43,567 nucleotides of DNA from CAYQQR01 sp964420035 (GCA_964420035.1 CAYQQR010000038.1:1-43567), one strand, 5' to 3'. Counted from the stretch's first letter, positions 1 through 8,784 are shown. The notes: generated by a model from the letters alone, not told the origin. Numbers and translations: made by a program.

Positions 1-65
1 CATATGTTAACCTTTTTTTGTTTTAATTTCGGTCAACATATTTAGGCAAGGACTGAGAAGACCAC

Positions 66-87
66 AGACCACGGACCACGGTACGTT
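66..87 (+). repeat. Left arm of 22-bp inverted repeat flanking the four-helix-bundle gene
   Basis: This 22-base stretch is the exact reverse complement of 629-650. It is built from repeated GACCACGG-type units; a partial extra unit extends it outward to about 56. Together the two arms bracket only the 121-residue gene at 141-506. Confidence 0.85.
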
Positions 88-140
88 AGAAGTAAATGCA
101 ACGTCTTTTCCTATACTCGGAAATAATAGATAAGCTTGGT

Positions 141-506
141 TTAAACTTGTTTTTTATCCAGGGAGTTTCTAAATGCCTGGAGCATAATGATGAGTTTTTC
201 ACACTGATTATAATAATCTGAAAATTGTTTCTGAGAAATCAGTTTCCTCTCCTTAGCGATGTATAGACATGCAATTACTTCCATACCGGAGCGCATAGCA
301 TACCCCAGAAATTTCCGCTGTTCCAGGTCGGTCTGACCAGTGGATCCCTCAGCAATATTAAGACTAATTGAATCGCTGGCTCTCATTAATTGAGGGGACA
401 ATACAAATCGCTCTTCCTGAGGAAAAGTTTTTACCAATTCATGGATCATTCCAGAATAATTAACGGCTGTTTTCCAAACCCTCAGGTTTTCAAATTTAAA
501 TGCCAA
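141..506 (-). CDS. Four-helix-bundle protein (23S rRNA intervening-sequence protein family)
   Basis: A 121-residue protein starting MAFKFENLRVWK, which is the typical opening of the IVP/TIGR02436 four-helix-bundle family, and with the family's central segment around SLNIAEGS (residues 48-55). Members were first named from intervening sequences in 23S rRNA genes but are widespread in Bacteroidota outside rRNA; their biochemical role is unknown, and the fold forms a small helical oligomer. The length is normal and the frame intact. No rRNA sequence surrounds it here. Instead it sits between perfect 22-bp inverted repeats (66-87 and 629-650), which suggests a small mobile or formerly mobile cassette. 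Family call is firm; function is not known. Confidence 0.88.
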   Translation of the reverse strand: MAFKFENLRVWKTAVNYSGMIHELVKTFPQEERFVLSPQLMRASDSISLNIAEGSTGQTDLEQRKFLGYAMRSGMEVIACLYIAKERKLISQKQFSDYYNQCEKLIIMLQAFRNSLDKKQV

Positions 507-628
507 AATACCTGTTTATTCCTTTATACCTGAGCATTGGAAATATCGTACTCTCTTAAAGAGAATTTTCTAAGAATAACAGGAATTAGAATGTATTCAG
601 CTCAGACTAAGAAGCTAGCAACTCCATA

Positions 629-650
629 AACGTACCGTGGTCCGTGGTCT
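629..650 (-). repeat. Right arm of 22-bp inverted repeat
   Basis: Exact reverse complement of 66-87, followed to about 669 by a degenerate further unit (CCGTGATCCATGGTCT). It ends only a few bases before the stop codon of the aldo/keto reductase gene. I see no target-site duplication outside the two arms. Confidence 0.85.
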
Positions 651-677
651 TCTCCGTGATCCATGGTCTAACCATCC

Positions 678-1625
678 TCAGGCAGGATGATTGAAAAGTG
701 GCTCCACCCCTTCGATCATGGCTTGCAGCTTCTTCTCCGGTGGTGCCGTAATCTCCGGTGTATCGTGCACGAACTGCAATGTTTTTTTCATATAGACCGA
801 GTCGCCGGCATGCACGGTAGCTGCAATATCCTTGGAAAGGGTAAAGCGCAGACTGTTGGCTATGGTTCCCTCTTCCAAGTAGGGTTCGTACCACATGTTG
901 GGGTAAAACCTTTCGTTCCCGTTCAGCCTTGTTTTTGCCACCGCTTTCAGGGCCAGAATACCCATGCCTTTGCTTTTCGCGGTTTCATAAACTGCCGGAC
1001 CGAAATTGCCGTTGTGCCAGCACACGCAGTTGATGGGATAAAGGATGGTATCGAAGTCGAACAGCTCCATGGCCTTCAGGGCCACTTCCTCGTTATGGGC
1101 GGAAAATCCCAGGTATCTGACTTTCCCTTCTTTCCTGGCCTTGATCAAGGTCTCCATGGCCCCGTCCGGTCCGAAGCATTTTTCTATATCCTCCATGGTA
1201 CTCAGGGCATGCAACTGGTACAGTTCGAAGTGGTCGGTGCGTAGCTGTTTCAGGGATTCTTCCAGGTTCTTTCGCGAACCTTCCCGGCTTCGCTCATGGG
1301 ATTTGCAAGCCAGGAATACCTGGTCCCGGTAAGGTTCCAGTGCCGGCCCCAACAGGGCCTGGGCATCCCCGTAGTTGGGCGCGATATCAAAATACTTGAT
1401 TCCCCGGGCATACCCGGCAGCGACCAGTTCATTGGCAAATTCCTGCCCGTTGTTGCGGAGGGCGATGCCTCCGAATCCGACGATGGTGATCCTTTCGCCG
1501 GTCGAACCCAGCGGGCGGGTGGGTATTTCACGGATATGCCGGAGGTCGGGAGAGGCCAGAATATTGGGAATGTGCATGGCCACTGCACCCGCCGCCCCTA
1601 TTTTCAGGAAGTTTCGACGTTTCAT
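678..1625 (-). CDS. Aldo/keto reductase with Tat-type leader
   Basis: A 315-residue NAD(P)H-dependent aldo/keto reductase of the (beta/alpha)8 barrel type. I place the start at the ATG at 1625 because the protein then opens with KRRNFLK, a twin-arginine (Tat) signal followed by a hydrophobic stretch (residues 8-24). The longer reading frame from 1661 would bury that signal. The AKR catalytic tetrad is visible: D80 and Y85 (YFDIAPNYG), K108 (LACKSH) and H139 (LYQLHA). The natural substrate cannot be read from sequence; Bacteroidota have many exported AKRs of this kind, often linked to carbohydrate use. The gene stands alone, with an AT-rich leader upstream. A second, distantly similar Tat-AKR lies at 22577-23446. 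Confidence 0.9.
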   Translation of the reverse strand: MKRRNFLKIGAAGAVAMHIPNILASPDLRHIREIPTRPLGSTGERITIVGFGGIALRNNGQEFANELVAAGYARGIKYFDIAPNYGDAQALLGPALEPYRDQVFLACKSHERSREGSRKNLEESLKQLRTDHFELYQLHALSTMEDIEKCFGPDGAMETLIKARKEGKVRYLGFSAHNEEVALKAMELFDFDTILYPINCVCWHNGNFGPAVYETAKSKGMGILALKAVAKTRLNGNERFYPNMWYEPYLEEGTIANSLRFTLSKDIAATVHAGDSVYMKKTLQFVHDTPEITAPPEKKLQAMIEGVEPLFNHPA

Positions 1626-1931
1626 AATCGGAGGTTTTGTTTTGAACACAAGATAAGTCACACCATTAAAGAATCAAAATCCAACACTGCTGTCCCGTTT
1701 AATTGCTTTTATTAAAAATATATCTGTGATACACAGAATTATTTAATTGAAATATAGTATTTTATATGAATTGTCAAGTTGTGAATTTCACAAATAAAAA
1801 ATTAAATCGTTTAATAACCAAACTCAACTATATTACACATTATCAGCATGTTATGGTCGTTTTCTGTTTCTAAACGGGACACCAGTGAAAATCCAATAAT
1901 AAAGGAACCAGGGAACCAGGGAACCAGGGAA
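1626..1931. other. Intergenic region, AT-rich, with short tandem repeat
   Basis: About 300 bases between the divergent side of the reductase gene and the end of rlmD. 1670-1850 is strongly AT-rich and should hold the reductase promoter, but I found no clean TAnnTTTG box. The right end (1902-1940) carries the GGAACCA tandem repeat. No gene is visible. Confidence 0.6.
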
Positions 1932-1940
1932 CTAAGGAAC
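1902..1940. repeat. Short tandem repeat, unit GGAACCAG
   Basis: Three near-perfect 8-base copies plus degenerate copies, running into the stop codon of rlmD (1932-1934). A similar GGAACC-rich run appears at about 20505-20560, so this is a recurring intergenic motif in this genome. Confidence 0.75.
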
Positions 1941-3338
1941 CCTGCGAAGCAGCACTATGTTTTCGACATGAAAGGTATGGGGGAACATGTCGACGGGTTG
2001 GATGATCCCGAGGGTGTATTTTTCAGAGAGTAATTTAATGTCCCTGGCCTGGGTGGCCGGGTTGCAGCTTACATAAACGATGCGTTCCGGGGCAATATCC
2101 AGGATGGACCGGACCACATCCGGGTGCATGCCGGCCCGGGGCGGGTCGGTGATGATAACATCCGGGCGGCCGTATTCTTCTACTAAGGAGGCATTCAGTA
2201 AATCCTTGATGTCCCCGGCAAGAAAAACCGTGTTATCAATTTCATTCAGGGCGGCATTTCCTTTGGCATCCTCTGTGGCTTCTTCAATATATTCCAGTCC
2301 CAATACCCTGGATGCACGGGAGGCAATGTAATTGGCAATGGTACCCGTTCCGGTATACAGATCATACACGTTCTCACTCCCAGTTAATCCCGTGAATTCC
2401 AGGATCACATCATACATCTGTTTGGCCTGCCGGGTATTGGTCTGAAAGAAAGACCCGGGCCCGATACGACACTGCAGGTCCCCTAGTTTTTCTATAATAT
2501 GATCCCGGCCCCTGAAAAGCACAGGCTCGAGATCGTGGATGGTATCGTTCTTCTTGGTATTGACCACGTACATCAGGGAGCTGATCCCTTCAACCGATGC
2601 ATGAAGTTTATCAAGGTAAGCAGAGAGTTTCTGCCGGTCATCCTGCCCTACGGAAAGCAGCACCATCACATCCCCTGTGGTCGTGGTGCGCAGGACCAGG
2701 TTCCGCAGGAAACCCTGGTGTTTCTCCTGGTCATAGAAGCCGGGACCCTGTTCCAGGGCGATCTCACGGGCTTTATTCCTGATGGTGTCGGAGGGTTCGG
2801 GTTGCAGGAAGCATTCACGGATATCCAGAATCCTGTTGAACATGCCCGGGATATGAAATCCCAATGCCCGCCGGTCGGCAATAACTTCCTTACTGTTGAT
2901 CTCTTCCCGGCTCAGCCAGCGGGAAGGAGAGAAGGTATATTCCAGCTTGTTCCTGTAATGGCGGGTTTCCGGTGATGCAAGGATGGGCCTTCTTTCACCG
3001 GTCTGTATGGCGCCGATCCGTTCCAGGGCATCCACCACTTCCTGTTCTTTATAAACCAGTTGCCTGGAATACTGGAGGTCCTGCCAGCAACATCCGCCGC
3101 AGGTACCGAAATGCATGCAGAAGGGATCGGTACGTTCCCCGGAAAGGCTGCGGAACTTGACCACCCGGCCTTCCATGTATTTTCGCTTCTTCCGGGTTAC
3201 CTGGATATCGACCCGGTCGCCCGGAACCGCGTGATCAATAAAGATCACCTGTTCATTGACCCTGGCCAGGGCTTTGCCTTTGGCGGCAATGCCTGTAACC
3301 TCAATATTCTCCGGTAAGGGTAATTTTTTTCTGCCCAC
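1932..3338 (-). CDS. rlmD: 23S rRNA (uracil-1939-C5)-methyltransferase RlmD-like
   Basis: A 468-residue class I SAM methyltransferase of the TrmA/RumA family that makes 5-methyluridine in 23S rRNA. Domains in order: an N-terminal TRAM RNA-binding domain (about 5-62); the iron-sulfur cysteines C74, C80, C83 (C-x5-C-x2-C) and probably C176; the SAM site around VYDLYTGTGTIANYI; the ITDPPRAGMHPD motif; and the catalytic cysteine C425 in YVSCNPAT. All are intact. It starts five bases after the stop of the DUF302 gene, so the two probably share one transcript. Paralogues in this family can act at U747 or in tRNA; the cluster cysteines favour RlmD but the exact uridine is inferred. Confidence 0.92.
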   Translation of the reverse strand: MGRKKLPLPENIEVTGIAAKGKALARVNEQVIFIDHAVPGDRVDIQVTRKKRKYMEGRVVKFRSLSGERTDPFCMHFGTCGGCCWQDLQYSRQLVYKEQEVVDALERIGAIQTGERRPILASPETRHYRNKLEYTFSPSRWLSREEINSKEVIADRRALGFHIPGMFNRILDIRECFLQPEPSDTIRNKAREIALEQGPGFYDQEKHQGFLRNLVLRTTTTGDVMVLLSVGQDDRQKLSAYLDKLHASVEGISSLMYVVNTKKNDTIHDLEPVLFRGRDHIIEKLGDLQCRIGPGSFFQTNTRQAKQMYDVILEFTGLTGSENVYDLYTGTGTIANYIASRASRVLGLEYIEEATEDAKGNAALNEIDNTVFLAGDIKDLLNASLVEEYGRPDVIITDPPRAGMHPDVVRSILDIAPERIVYVSCNPATQARDIKLLSEKYTLGIIQPVDMFPHTFHVENIVLLRRVP

Positions 3339-3343
3339 GGAGT

Positions 3344-3826
3344 TTATTTCTTGATGACCTCCTGTATCATTTCCTCATTTTCACTGAAAGCTTCGCTCAT
3401 AACCTCCTTAATGATGCCTCCCATGGCGGCCGACATCAGCTTGCTGTTCATCCCGGAAATACAGGTTTTCCCGTCATTCTTGACATATACGGCTATACGG
3501 CAGGGCATCATGCAGGATACAATGCGTTCCTCGCTTCGTTCCAGTATCTTTACGGCGTGTTGCGGATTGCAGAGATCGATGCTTTTTACAGGATCCACCT
3601 CCCTGTTGATCTTGCTTTTAACGGCACCCTGCAGGTCGTGGATCCTGGGTACCGACCAGCCGCGACTTATTGCAGTTTCTTCCAACAGAGTGACGGTGGT
3701 TTCAAAGTCGTGCGGACTTTCCGTCTCGATCATCACCGATGAGGGGATGAGCCTGAAGACTATAAGTCCGCCCAGGACGGAACCTATGATAATTCCGGCA
3801 AAGAGATACAAGATTTTCGTTTTCAT
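3344..3826 (-). CDS. DUF302 domain protein, membrane-anchored
   Basis: A 160-residue protein with an N-terminal membrane segment (about residues 4-26, LYLFAGIIIGSVLGGLIVF) and a DUF302 domain, recognisable by the pattern of a helix beginning 'ETTVTLLEETAISRGW' and the later CNPQHAVKIL segment. The start is taken at 3826 (MKTKILYLF), because this puts the hydrophobic segment at the N-terminus. DUF302 proteins are small alpha/beta proteins of unknown biochemical role. Three cysteines (in DLCNPQ, VSCMMPC) are noteworthy. Probably the first gene of a two-gene unit with rlmD. A candidate minus-strand TAnnTTTG box lies at 3866-3873, 40 bases upstream, but with no good -33 partner. Confidence 0.82.
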   Translation of the reverse strand: MKTKILYLFAGIIIGSVLGGLIVFRLIPSSVMIETESPHDFETTVTLLEETAISRGWSVPRIHDLQGAVKSKINREVDPVKSIDLCNPQHAVKILERSEERIVSCMMPCRIAVYVKNDGKTCISGMNSKLMSAAMGGIIKEVMSEAFSENEEMIQEVIKK

Positions 3827-3881
3827 GGTGATATTGTTTATATAGAAGCCATTATTTTTACAGGCCAAAGGTACAAGAAAT

Positions 3882-3967
3882 GGAAGATGAAAAATTAAAG
3901 ATGAAAGATTGAAGATTAAAGATTGATTTAGGTTGAAATAATATATTTGGATAATCTTTCATCTTCC
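3882..3967. repeat. AGATTGAAG-type repeats with 11-bp inverted ends
   Basis: 3882-3892 (GGAAGATGAAA) is the exact reverse complement of 3957-3967, enclosing degenerate AAGATTGAAG/AAGATTAAAG copies. The same motif family recurs at about 32886-32925 upstream of the CotH gene. It lies between two divergent genes. Confidence 0.7.
3923..3949 (+). promoter_or_regulatory. Candidate Bacteroidota promoter for the ABC-F gene
   Basis: TATATTTG at 3942-3949 matches the Bacteroidota -7 consensus TAnnTTTG. A TTG at 3923-3925 lies 16 bases upstream, slightly short of the usual spacing to the -33 box. The box is 62 bases before the ATG at 4012. Confidence 0.45.
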
Positions 3968-4011
3968 AATCTTCCCGGGTGCATCAGACAGTCTAATTGC
4001 AGGAGATTTTA

Positions 4012-5943
4012 ATGATATCAGCCGAGAACTTAACAGTACGATTTGGAGGTTTTGAACTTTTTTCCGGGGTGAGTTTTCAGATCAATCCGGGAGAAAAGGT
4101 GGGACTGGTGGGACGGAACGGTTCCGGCAAAACCACTTTATTAAGGATCCTGGCAGGTGAGATGAATCCTGTCTCGGGCAGGGTGGTCCGTTCGGGCGAC
4201 CTGACCATCGGATACCTGCCCCAGCAGATGGTACACCGGGAGGGCCGGTCGGTGAGGCAGGAGGTGATGACGGCATTTGGGGAGATCAACCGTATTAAAG
4301 GGGAGATCGATAAACTCAACAGGAAGGTTCAGGAACGCGAAGATTATCATGACCGGTCCTACCAGGAATTATTGGTGTCGCTTGCCGAGAAGAACGAAAG
4401 ACTGAATTTGCTGTCTGAAGGCAATCCGGAGGCAGAAGCTGAGAAAGTATTGAAGGGTCTCGGTTTTGAACAGGAACAACTGGATCAGCCTACCCGCAAC
4501 TTCAGCGGGGGCTGGCGCATGCGTATCGAACTGGCGAAGATACTTCTTGTAAAACCCGGCTTATTTCTTTTCGACGAACCGACCAACCACCTGGATATAG
4601 AATCCATTACCTGGCTGGAATCCTTCCTGAAGAACAGTCCGGCTTCCCTGATCCTGATCTCCCACGACCGGGCGTTCCTGGACCGGGTGACCACGAGGAC
4701 CCTGGAGCTCACCATGGGGCGCCTGAACGATTATAAGGCCAATTACTCCGGATATGAAGTCATGAGCCGGGAACAAAGAGCAATAAAACTGGCTGAATAC
4801 AGGAACCAGCAGAAGAAGATCGAAGAAACCGAACGTTTTATAGAACGATTCAGGTACAAAGCCACCAAAGCTTCCCAGGTTCAATCGAGGATCAAAGAAT
4901 TATCAAAAATGGATCTCGTGGAACTGGAACTGGAAGACTTTGCTTCTTTAAATATCCGTTTTCCGGCACCGCCCCGTTCCGGGGACCTGGTATTTGAAAC
5001 GCGGGATGTATCCAAATCCTTTGGCTCTCACGTGGTTTTCAGGGATGTGAACATGCAAATGCAACGGCGTGAAAAGCTGGCCTTTGTCGGACGGAACGGA
5101 GAGGGGAAAACCACCCTTTCCCGCATCCTGGCAGGGGAACTGGATTACGGGGGTTATTTCCGCCTGGGACACAATGTGCACATGGCTTATTATGCACAGA
5201 ACCAGGATGAATTGTTGGACGGTAACCGGACCATCTTCGAAGATATCGACCGCGAAGCAGTGGGGGAGGTCCGTCCCCAGGTACGGAATCTCCTCGGGGC
5301 CTTTCTTTTTCACGGGGAAGATATCTATAAGAAGATCAGGGTCCTTTCAGGAGGAGAACGTTCCCGGCTGGCCCTGGCAAAATTGTTGTTGCGACCGGCC
5401 AACCTGCTGATCCTGGACGAACCCACCAATCACCTGGACATGCGCTCAAAGGAAATTCTGAAGCAGGCCCTGAAGCATTACAAGGGTAGTCTGATTCTGG
5501 TTTCACACGACCGCTATTTCCTGGAGGGCATTGTGGACAAGGTCTTTGAATTCAGGAACCGGAAGGTACAGGAAAATACGGGCGGGATACATGAATTCCT
5601 GGAAAGAAAGAGAATAGCTTCCCTTGCAGACCTGGATCGGAAACGCACCGTCAAGGCTGTCACGAATGGGAATTCTTTGGCAAAAGAAGAGCACGAAAAG
5701 AGAAAAGAAAAAGAACGAACCCGCGGAAAACTTCAAAGAAGGCTGGAGCAGGCCGAGAAAAGGGTCTATAAAATCGAGGAAAAGATCCATTCCGTATCAG
5801 AAAAACTGAAGGATCCACAAAACCTGAAGGACCATTCTTTGTTTACTGAATATGGGTCGCTCGAAAAAGAACTTGACAAAGCCATGCGGGATTGGGAACG
5901 GTGCCAGAGGCAGCTCGAAGACTTTGAAGGGCAGATGGAATAA
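4012..5943 (+). CDS. ABC-F family ATPase (ribosome-associated, Uup/YdiF-like)
   Basis: A 643-residue soluble protein with two ATP-binding cassettes and no membrane segments. First cassette: Walker A GRNGSGKT (34-41), signature NFSGGW, Walker B/DEPTNHLD around 187-195. Second cassette: GRNGEGKT (360-367), LSGGERSRLALAKLLL, LLILDEPTNHLD. The linker between them (about 255-300, with FIERFRYKATKASQVQSRIK) matches the P-site-tRNA interaction motif region of ABC-F proteins. The charged C-terminal extension (about 565-640) is a predicted coiled coil, as in Uup. The start is the ATG at 4012, with AGGAG at 4001-4005. ABC-F members act on translating ribosomes; some give antibiotic resistance, but nothing here marks this one as a resistance factor. 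Confidence 0.95.
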   Translation: MISAENLTVRFGGFELFSGVSFQINPGEKVGLVGRNGSGKTTLLRILAGEMNPVSGRVVRSGDLTIGYLPQQMVHREGRSVRQEVMTAFGEINRIKGEIDKLNRKVQEREDYHDRSYQELLVSLAEKNERLNLLSEGNPEAEAEKVLKGLGFEQEQLDQPTRNFSGGWRMRIELAKILLVKPGLFLFDEPTNHLDIESITWLESFLKNSPASLILISHDRAFLDRVTTRTLELTMGRLNDYKANYSGYEVMSREQRAIKLAEYRNQQKKIEETERFIERFRYKATKASQVQSRIKELSKMDLVELELEDFASLNIRFPAPPRSGDLVFETRDVSKSFGSHVVFRDVNMQMQRREKLAFVGRNGEGKTTLSRILAGELDYGGYFRLGHNVHMAYYAQNQDELLDGNRTIFEDIDREAVGEVRPQVRNLLGAFLFHGEDIYKKIRVLSGGERSRLALAKLLLRPANLLILDEPTNHLDMRSKEILKQALKHYKGSLILVSHDRYFLEGIVDKVFEFRNRKVQENTGGIHEFLERKRIASLADLDRKRTVKAVTNGNSLAKEEHEKRKEKERTRGKLQRRLEQAEKRVYKIEEKIHSVSEKLKDPQNLKDHSLFTEYGSLEKELDKAMRDWERCQRQLEDFEGQME

Positions 5944-5988
5944 ATTCAGCCCTGATTTCGTTACATTTATATCCCGGACCTTGATGCT

Positions 5989-7272
5989 ATGATCTCCCGT
6001 ATCTTTCTAATCATAAGCTTCATTATTGGCCTCGCGGCCTGCACTGCGCCCACCACGAGCAGACGTACAAGCGAGTGGAATACCTCCTTTATCTATCATC
6101 CCAGCAGGAATCCCTTCCACCCCGAGTTTAAGGTCTATCATGAATCGGATCAGTCTTCACAGCTTATGGTAAAGTTATTCCCCGTTGAACTCTTGTTCAA
6201 CCAGGCTAATCCACTGGGTGTATACATGGCGCAGGTAAGGGTTCATTATCAATTGATACCCATACCCGAAGGTGTACAGTCAAAAATGGTGGTGGACAGT
6301 TCAAGCATTACCTTCCGGCTTAAGCTCAGTGAAACGGATGATCTTTTTATCGCGAAGATGCCCATCAAGGCAAAACATCCGAATAAATATTTTCTCAAAG
6401 TATTTGTTCATGATATGCTCAAAGATAAGGTCAGCATCAACTACCTTACCGTCGATAAATCAAACCGGCTCAATGAACAGAATTTTCTGCTTTATAAAGG
6501 TGAGCAGGACCAGCCCGGCTTTATGAATACGGTCAGCAGCAACCAGTATTTCAGGATTCGCTACAACCGCACGAATATTGATAGTGTGTATGTGAAATAC
6601 TACAAGGAAACGGCACAATTGCCGGCACCACCCTATCTGAACCAACCCCCCAAGAGGTTCAACCGGCGGTATGACAGTATTTATACCTTAAAATGCAGTG
6701 ATACAACGCGTTATTTACTTGCTGATCAGGGCGTATATCTTTTCCAGATCAATCCCCGTGACGAAACCGGTTTAACCCTTTATAACTTCGGACCCGCCTA
6801 TCCACGTATCGAAAAGGTCAATGACATGCTTGGGCCCATGTCTTATCTGACCTCTTCACTTGAATTTAATGAGCTTGCCAACAGTAAGAATTTGAAGCTG
6901 GCCATTGATGAATTCTGGTTGAATGCAAGCGGCAACATACAAAGGGCACGCGAACTGATCCGGGTCTATTTCAACAGGGTTTACTTTGCTAACTATTATT
7001 TTACAACCACCACAGAGGGCTGGAAAACCGACAGGGGTATGGTATATGTTATCTATGGTCCGCCGGATGACCTGAACAAAAGCTTTAGTACCGAAACCTG
7101 GATCTATCGTTTACCGAAATCAGAAAGAAGGATGTTATTCGAATTTGAGCGGCAGGATCATCCGCTGAGTGTTGAACATTTTGTACTTGCACGGGAAAAA
7201 AATTCCAATACATTGTGGCGGCAGGCCATACAAACCTGGAGATCTGGAAAGGTTTATGATCCCGGTTCCTAA
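5989..7272 (+). CDS. GWxTD-domain lipoprotein
   Basis: A 427-residue protein with a lipoprotein signal (hydrophobic 5-16, lipobox LAAC with C18). The C-terminal part holds the motif that names the family: GWKTDRGMVYVIYGPPDD near residue 344. The N-terminal two thirds look like beta-rich domains. GWxTD proteins are common in Bacteroidota and Acidobacteria; their function is unknown. The gene follows the ABC-F gene by 45 bases and precedes rlmB by 11 bases, with no obvious promoter in either gap, so the three may be transcribed together. Probably exported and anchored in a membrane. Confidence 0.85.
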   Translation: MISRIFLIISFIIGLAACTAPTTSRRTSEWNTSFIYHPSRNPFHPEFKVYHESDQSSQLMVKLFPVELLFNQANPLGVYMAQVRVHYQLIPIPEGVQSKMVVDSSSITFRLKLSETDDLFIAKMPIKAKHPNKYFLKVFVHDMLKDKVSINYLTVDKSNRLNEQNFLLYKGEQDQPGFMNTVSSNQYFRIRYNRTNIDSVYVKYYKETAQLPAPPYLNQPPKRFNRRYDSIYTLKCSDTTRYLLADQGVYLFQINPRDETGLTLYNFGPAYPRIEKVNDMLGPMSYLTSSLEFNELANSKNLKLAIDEFWLNASGNIQRARELIRVYFNRVYFANYYFTTTTEGWKTDRGMVYVIYGPPDDLNKSFSTETWIYRLPKSERRMLFEFERQDHPLSVEHFVLAREKNSNTLWRQAIQTWRSGKVYDPGS

Positions 7273-7283
7273 ATCATGATGCT

Positions 7284-8024
7284 TTGAAAAAAAAGGACCA
7301 TTTCATCTTCGGCATCCATCCTGTTGAAGAAGCCTTGCGCTCGGGCACCGGCATTGAAAAGATTTTCATTCAACGTGAATTACAGCGTAGCCAGACCATT
7401 GAGATCATTACAAAGGCACGCGGTCAGAATATCCCTGTTCAGAGGGTCCCGCCGGCTAAACTCAAACGTCTGACACCAAAAAATCACCAGGGGGTTGTGG
7501 CCATCACCTCGGTCATTGAATACCAGGATATCGGACAGCTTGTTCCCATCCTGTATGAAAAAGGTCAGGTTCCGCTGGTGTGCGTACTGGACGGTATCAC
7601 GGATGTACGTAATTTCGGGGCCATCGCCCGTTCAGCCGAATGTGCCGGGGTTCACGCCCTGCTGGTCCCTGCACGACGCACCGCCATGCTCACCGCCGAT
7701 GCGATCAAGACTTCAGCGGGCGCATTGTACCATATACCGGTATGCAGGACCCAAAATCCGGAAGAAGCGGTGCAGTTCCTGAGATCCAGCGGACTGAAGG
7801 TGGTTGCTGCCACAGGGAAGGCGGATAACCTCTACTACAGTGTGGATTTTACCATACCAGTGGCCCTGGTCATGGGTGCTGAGGATACCGGGGTATCTCC
7901 TGAAATCGAGGCCTTAAGCGAAACCCGGGTTAAAATCCCCATGCAGGGAGCCATCGGGTCATTGAATGTATCCTCGGCAGCCTCGGTACTCCTTTTTGAG
8001 ATATTAAGACAAAGGCAGGTTTGA
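7284..8024 (+). CDS. rlmB: 23S rRNA (guanosine-2251-2'-O)-methyltransferase RlmB-like
   Basis: A 246-residue SpoU/TrmH (SPOUT) methyltransferase. The N-terminal substrate-binding domain begins IFGIHPVEEAL. The SPOUT motifs follow: motif 1 NFGAIARSAECAGV, motif 2 VMGAEDTGVSPEI and motif 3 IPMQGAIGSLNVSSAASVLL, forming the SAM knot. The start codon is TTG at 7284. The two ATGs just upstream (7276 and 7279) are in other frames, one of them stopping after two codons, and TTG gives the family-typical N-terminus. It follows the GWxTD gene by 11 bases. The length is normal. RlmB versus another TrmH-family 2'-O-methylase is the only real ambiguity. Confidence 0.9.
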   Translation: MKKKDHFIFGIHPVEEALRSGTGIEKIFIQRELQRSQTIEIITKARGQNIPVQRVPPAKLKRLTPKNHQGVVAITSVIEYQDIGQLVPILYEKGQVPLVCVLDGITDVRNFGAIARSAECAGVHALLVPARRTAMLTADAIKTSAGALYHIPVCRTQNPEEAVQFLRSSGLKVVAATGKADNLYYSVDFTIPVALVMGAEDTGVSPEIEALSETRVKIPMQGAIGSLNVSSAASVLLFEILRQRQV

Positions 8025-8062
8025 TCCGCCTTCGCGTTCGGCTCCGGCCGACGGGGAGGAAT

Positions 8063-8124
8063 GGGGTTAATTCCCCGGAGTTCTGTTCCGAAAAGATGTG
8101 TCCGGAGTTCTGCCCCGGGGTTAA
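8063..8124. repeat. Paired short direct repeats between convergent genes
   Basis: CCGGAGTTCTG occurs at 8075-8085 and 8102-8112, and GGGGTTAA at 8063-8070 and 8117-8124. The arrangement lies in the 106-base gap between the ends of rlmB and the Lrp gene. It might be a transcription end structure but there is no T-run on either strand. Confidence 0.6.
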
Positions 8125-8130
8125 TACCAT

Positions 8131-8595
8131 TTATGCTATGGGCAACTGGCGGTTGAAATTTTCCTCCAGGGAAATGAAGGTCTCGGTCCTGGAGATGCCC
8201 TGAATAGCCTGAACCTTATCCGTGAGGATGGTCTTGAGATGTTCGTTGTTCTTCGCGTAAACCTTGATGAATATGGAATAGTTGCCTGTTGTATAATGGC
8301 ACTGGGTGATCTCGGGGATCTTTTTCATCTCCTTTACAACGGATTCATACAAGCTGGCCCGGTCCAGGAAGATACCGATGTAGGCGCAGGTTTCGTAACC
8401 AATCCTCCTGGGTTCGATGATGAACTCCGATCCCTTGATGACCCCTATCTTGCTCAACCGCTGGATGCGCTGATGGATGGCAGCACCGGAAACATTACAT
8501 TCCCGGGCGACCTCAAGATAAGGTATCCGGGCATTTTTAGTGATCAGGGATATGATCTTTCGGTCCAGGCTGTCAATATGCAATTTTTCTGCCAT
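8131..8595 (-). CDS. Lrp/AsnC family transcriptional regulator
   Basis: A 154-residue regulator. The N-terminal winged helix-turn-helix (about 5-60) has the family's signature DRKIISLITKNARIPYLEVA and VSGAAIHQRIQRL recognition helix. The C-terminal RAM/ligand-binding domain (about 70-150) carries the usual 'YTTGNYSIFIKVYAKN' strand region. Lrp/AsnC proteins form octamers and often respond to amino acids; the effector is not predictable here. The start gives the standard N-terminus. An imperfect palindrome at 8639-8653, 44-58 bases upstream, could be its own operator (autoregulation is common in the family). The neighbouring channel gene at 8785-10068 is also on the minus strand, 189 bases upstream. 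Confidence 0.93.
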   Translation of the reverse strand: MAEKLHIDSLDRKIISLITKNARIPYLEVARECNVSGAAIHQRIQRLSKIGVIKGSEFIIEPRRIGYETCAYIGIFLDRASLYESVVKEMKKIPEITQCHYTTGNYSIFIKVYAKNNEHLKTILTDKVQAIQGISRTETFISLEENFNRQLPIA

Positions 8596-8638
8596 TTTTT
8601 TTGATGGGTTGGTGATGGTTCGTAGATTAATTGGGTTA

Positions 8639-8653
8639 TAAACTTACAGTTTA
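8639..8653. promoter_or_regulatory. Candidate operator upstream of the Lrp/AsnC gene
   Basis: TAAACT-TAC-AGTTTA: perfect 6-base arms around a 3-base centre in an AT-rich leader, 44-58 bases before the regulator's ATG. The 15-base size suits Lrp/AsnC binding sites. Assignment is inference. Confidence 0.4.
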
Positions 8654-8784
8654 ATAATACATTTTTTTTAGCATTTGCACGAATAAAATACCCTATTCCA
8701 AAACATGTTTAGGATGAAATACAGAATATGCCGTCCTGTTACCCTCAAAAAAGATTAAGGACGGTCAAGGTGCGGTATTCGCTT

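Noticed and set aside
141..506. The four-helix-bundle gene as part of a 23S rRNA intervening sequence
   Set aside because: No rRNA sequence flanks it on either side.
607..894. Reading frames on both strands overlapping the aldo/keto reductase
   Set aside because: They are shadows of a complete AKR gene with all catalytic residues; none shows a recognisable domain.
7276..7286. Upstream ATG codons as the rlmB start
   Set aside because: Both are out of the rlmB frame, and the one at 7279 stops after two codons; the in-frame TTG at 7284 gives the family N-terminus.
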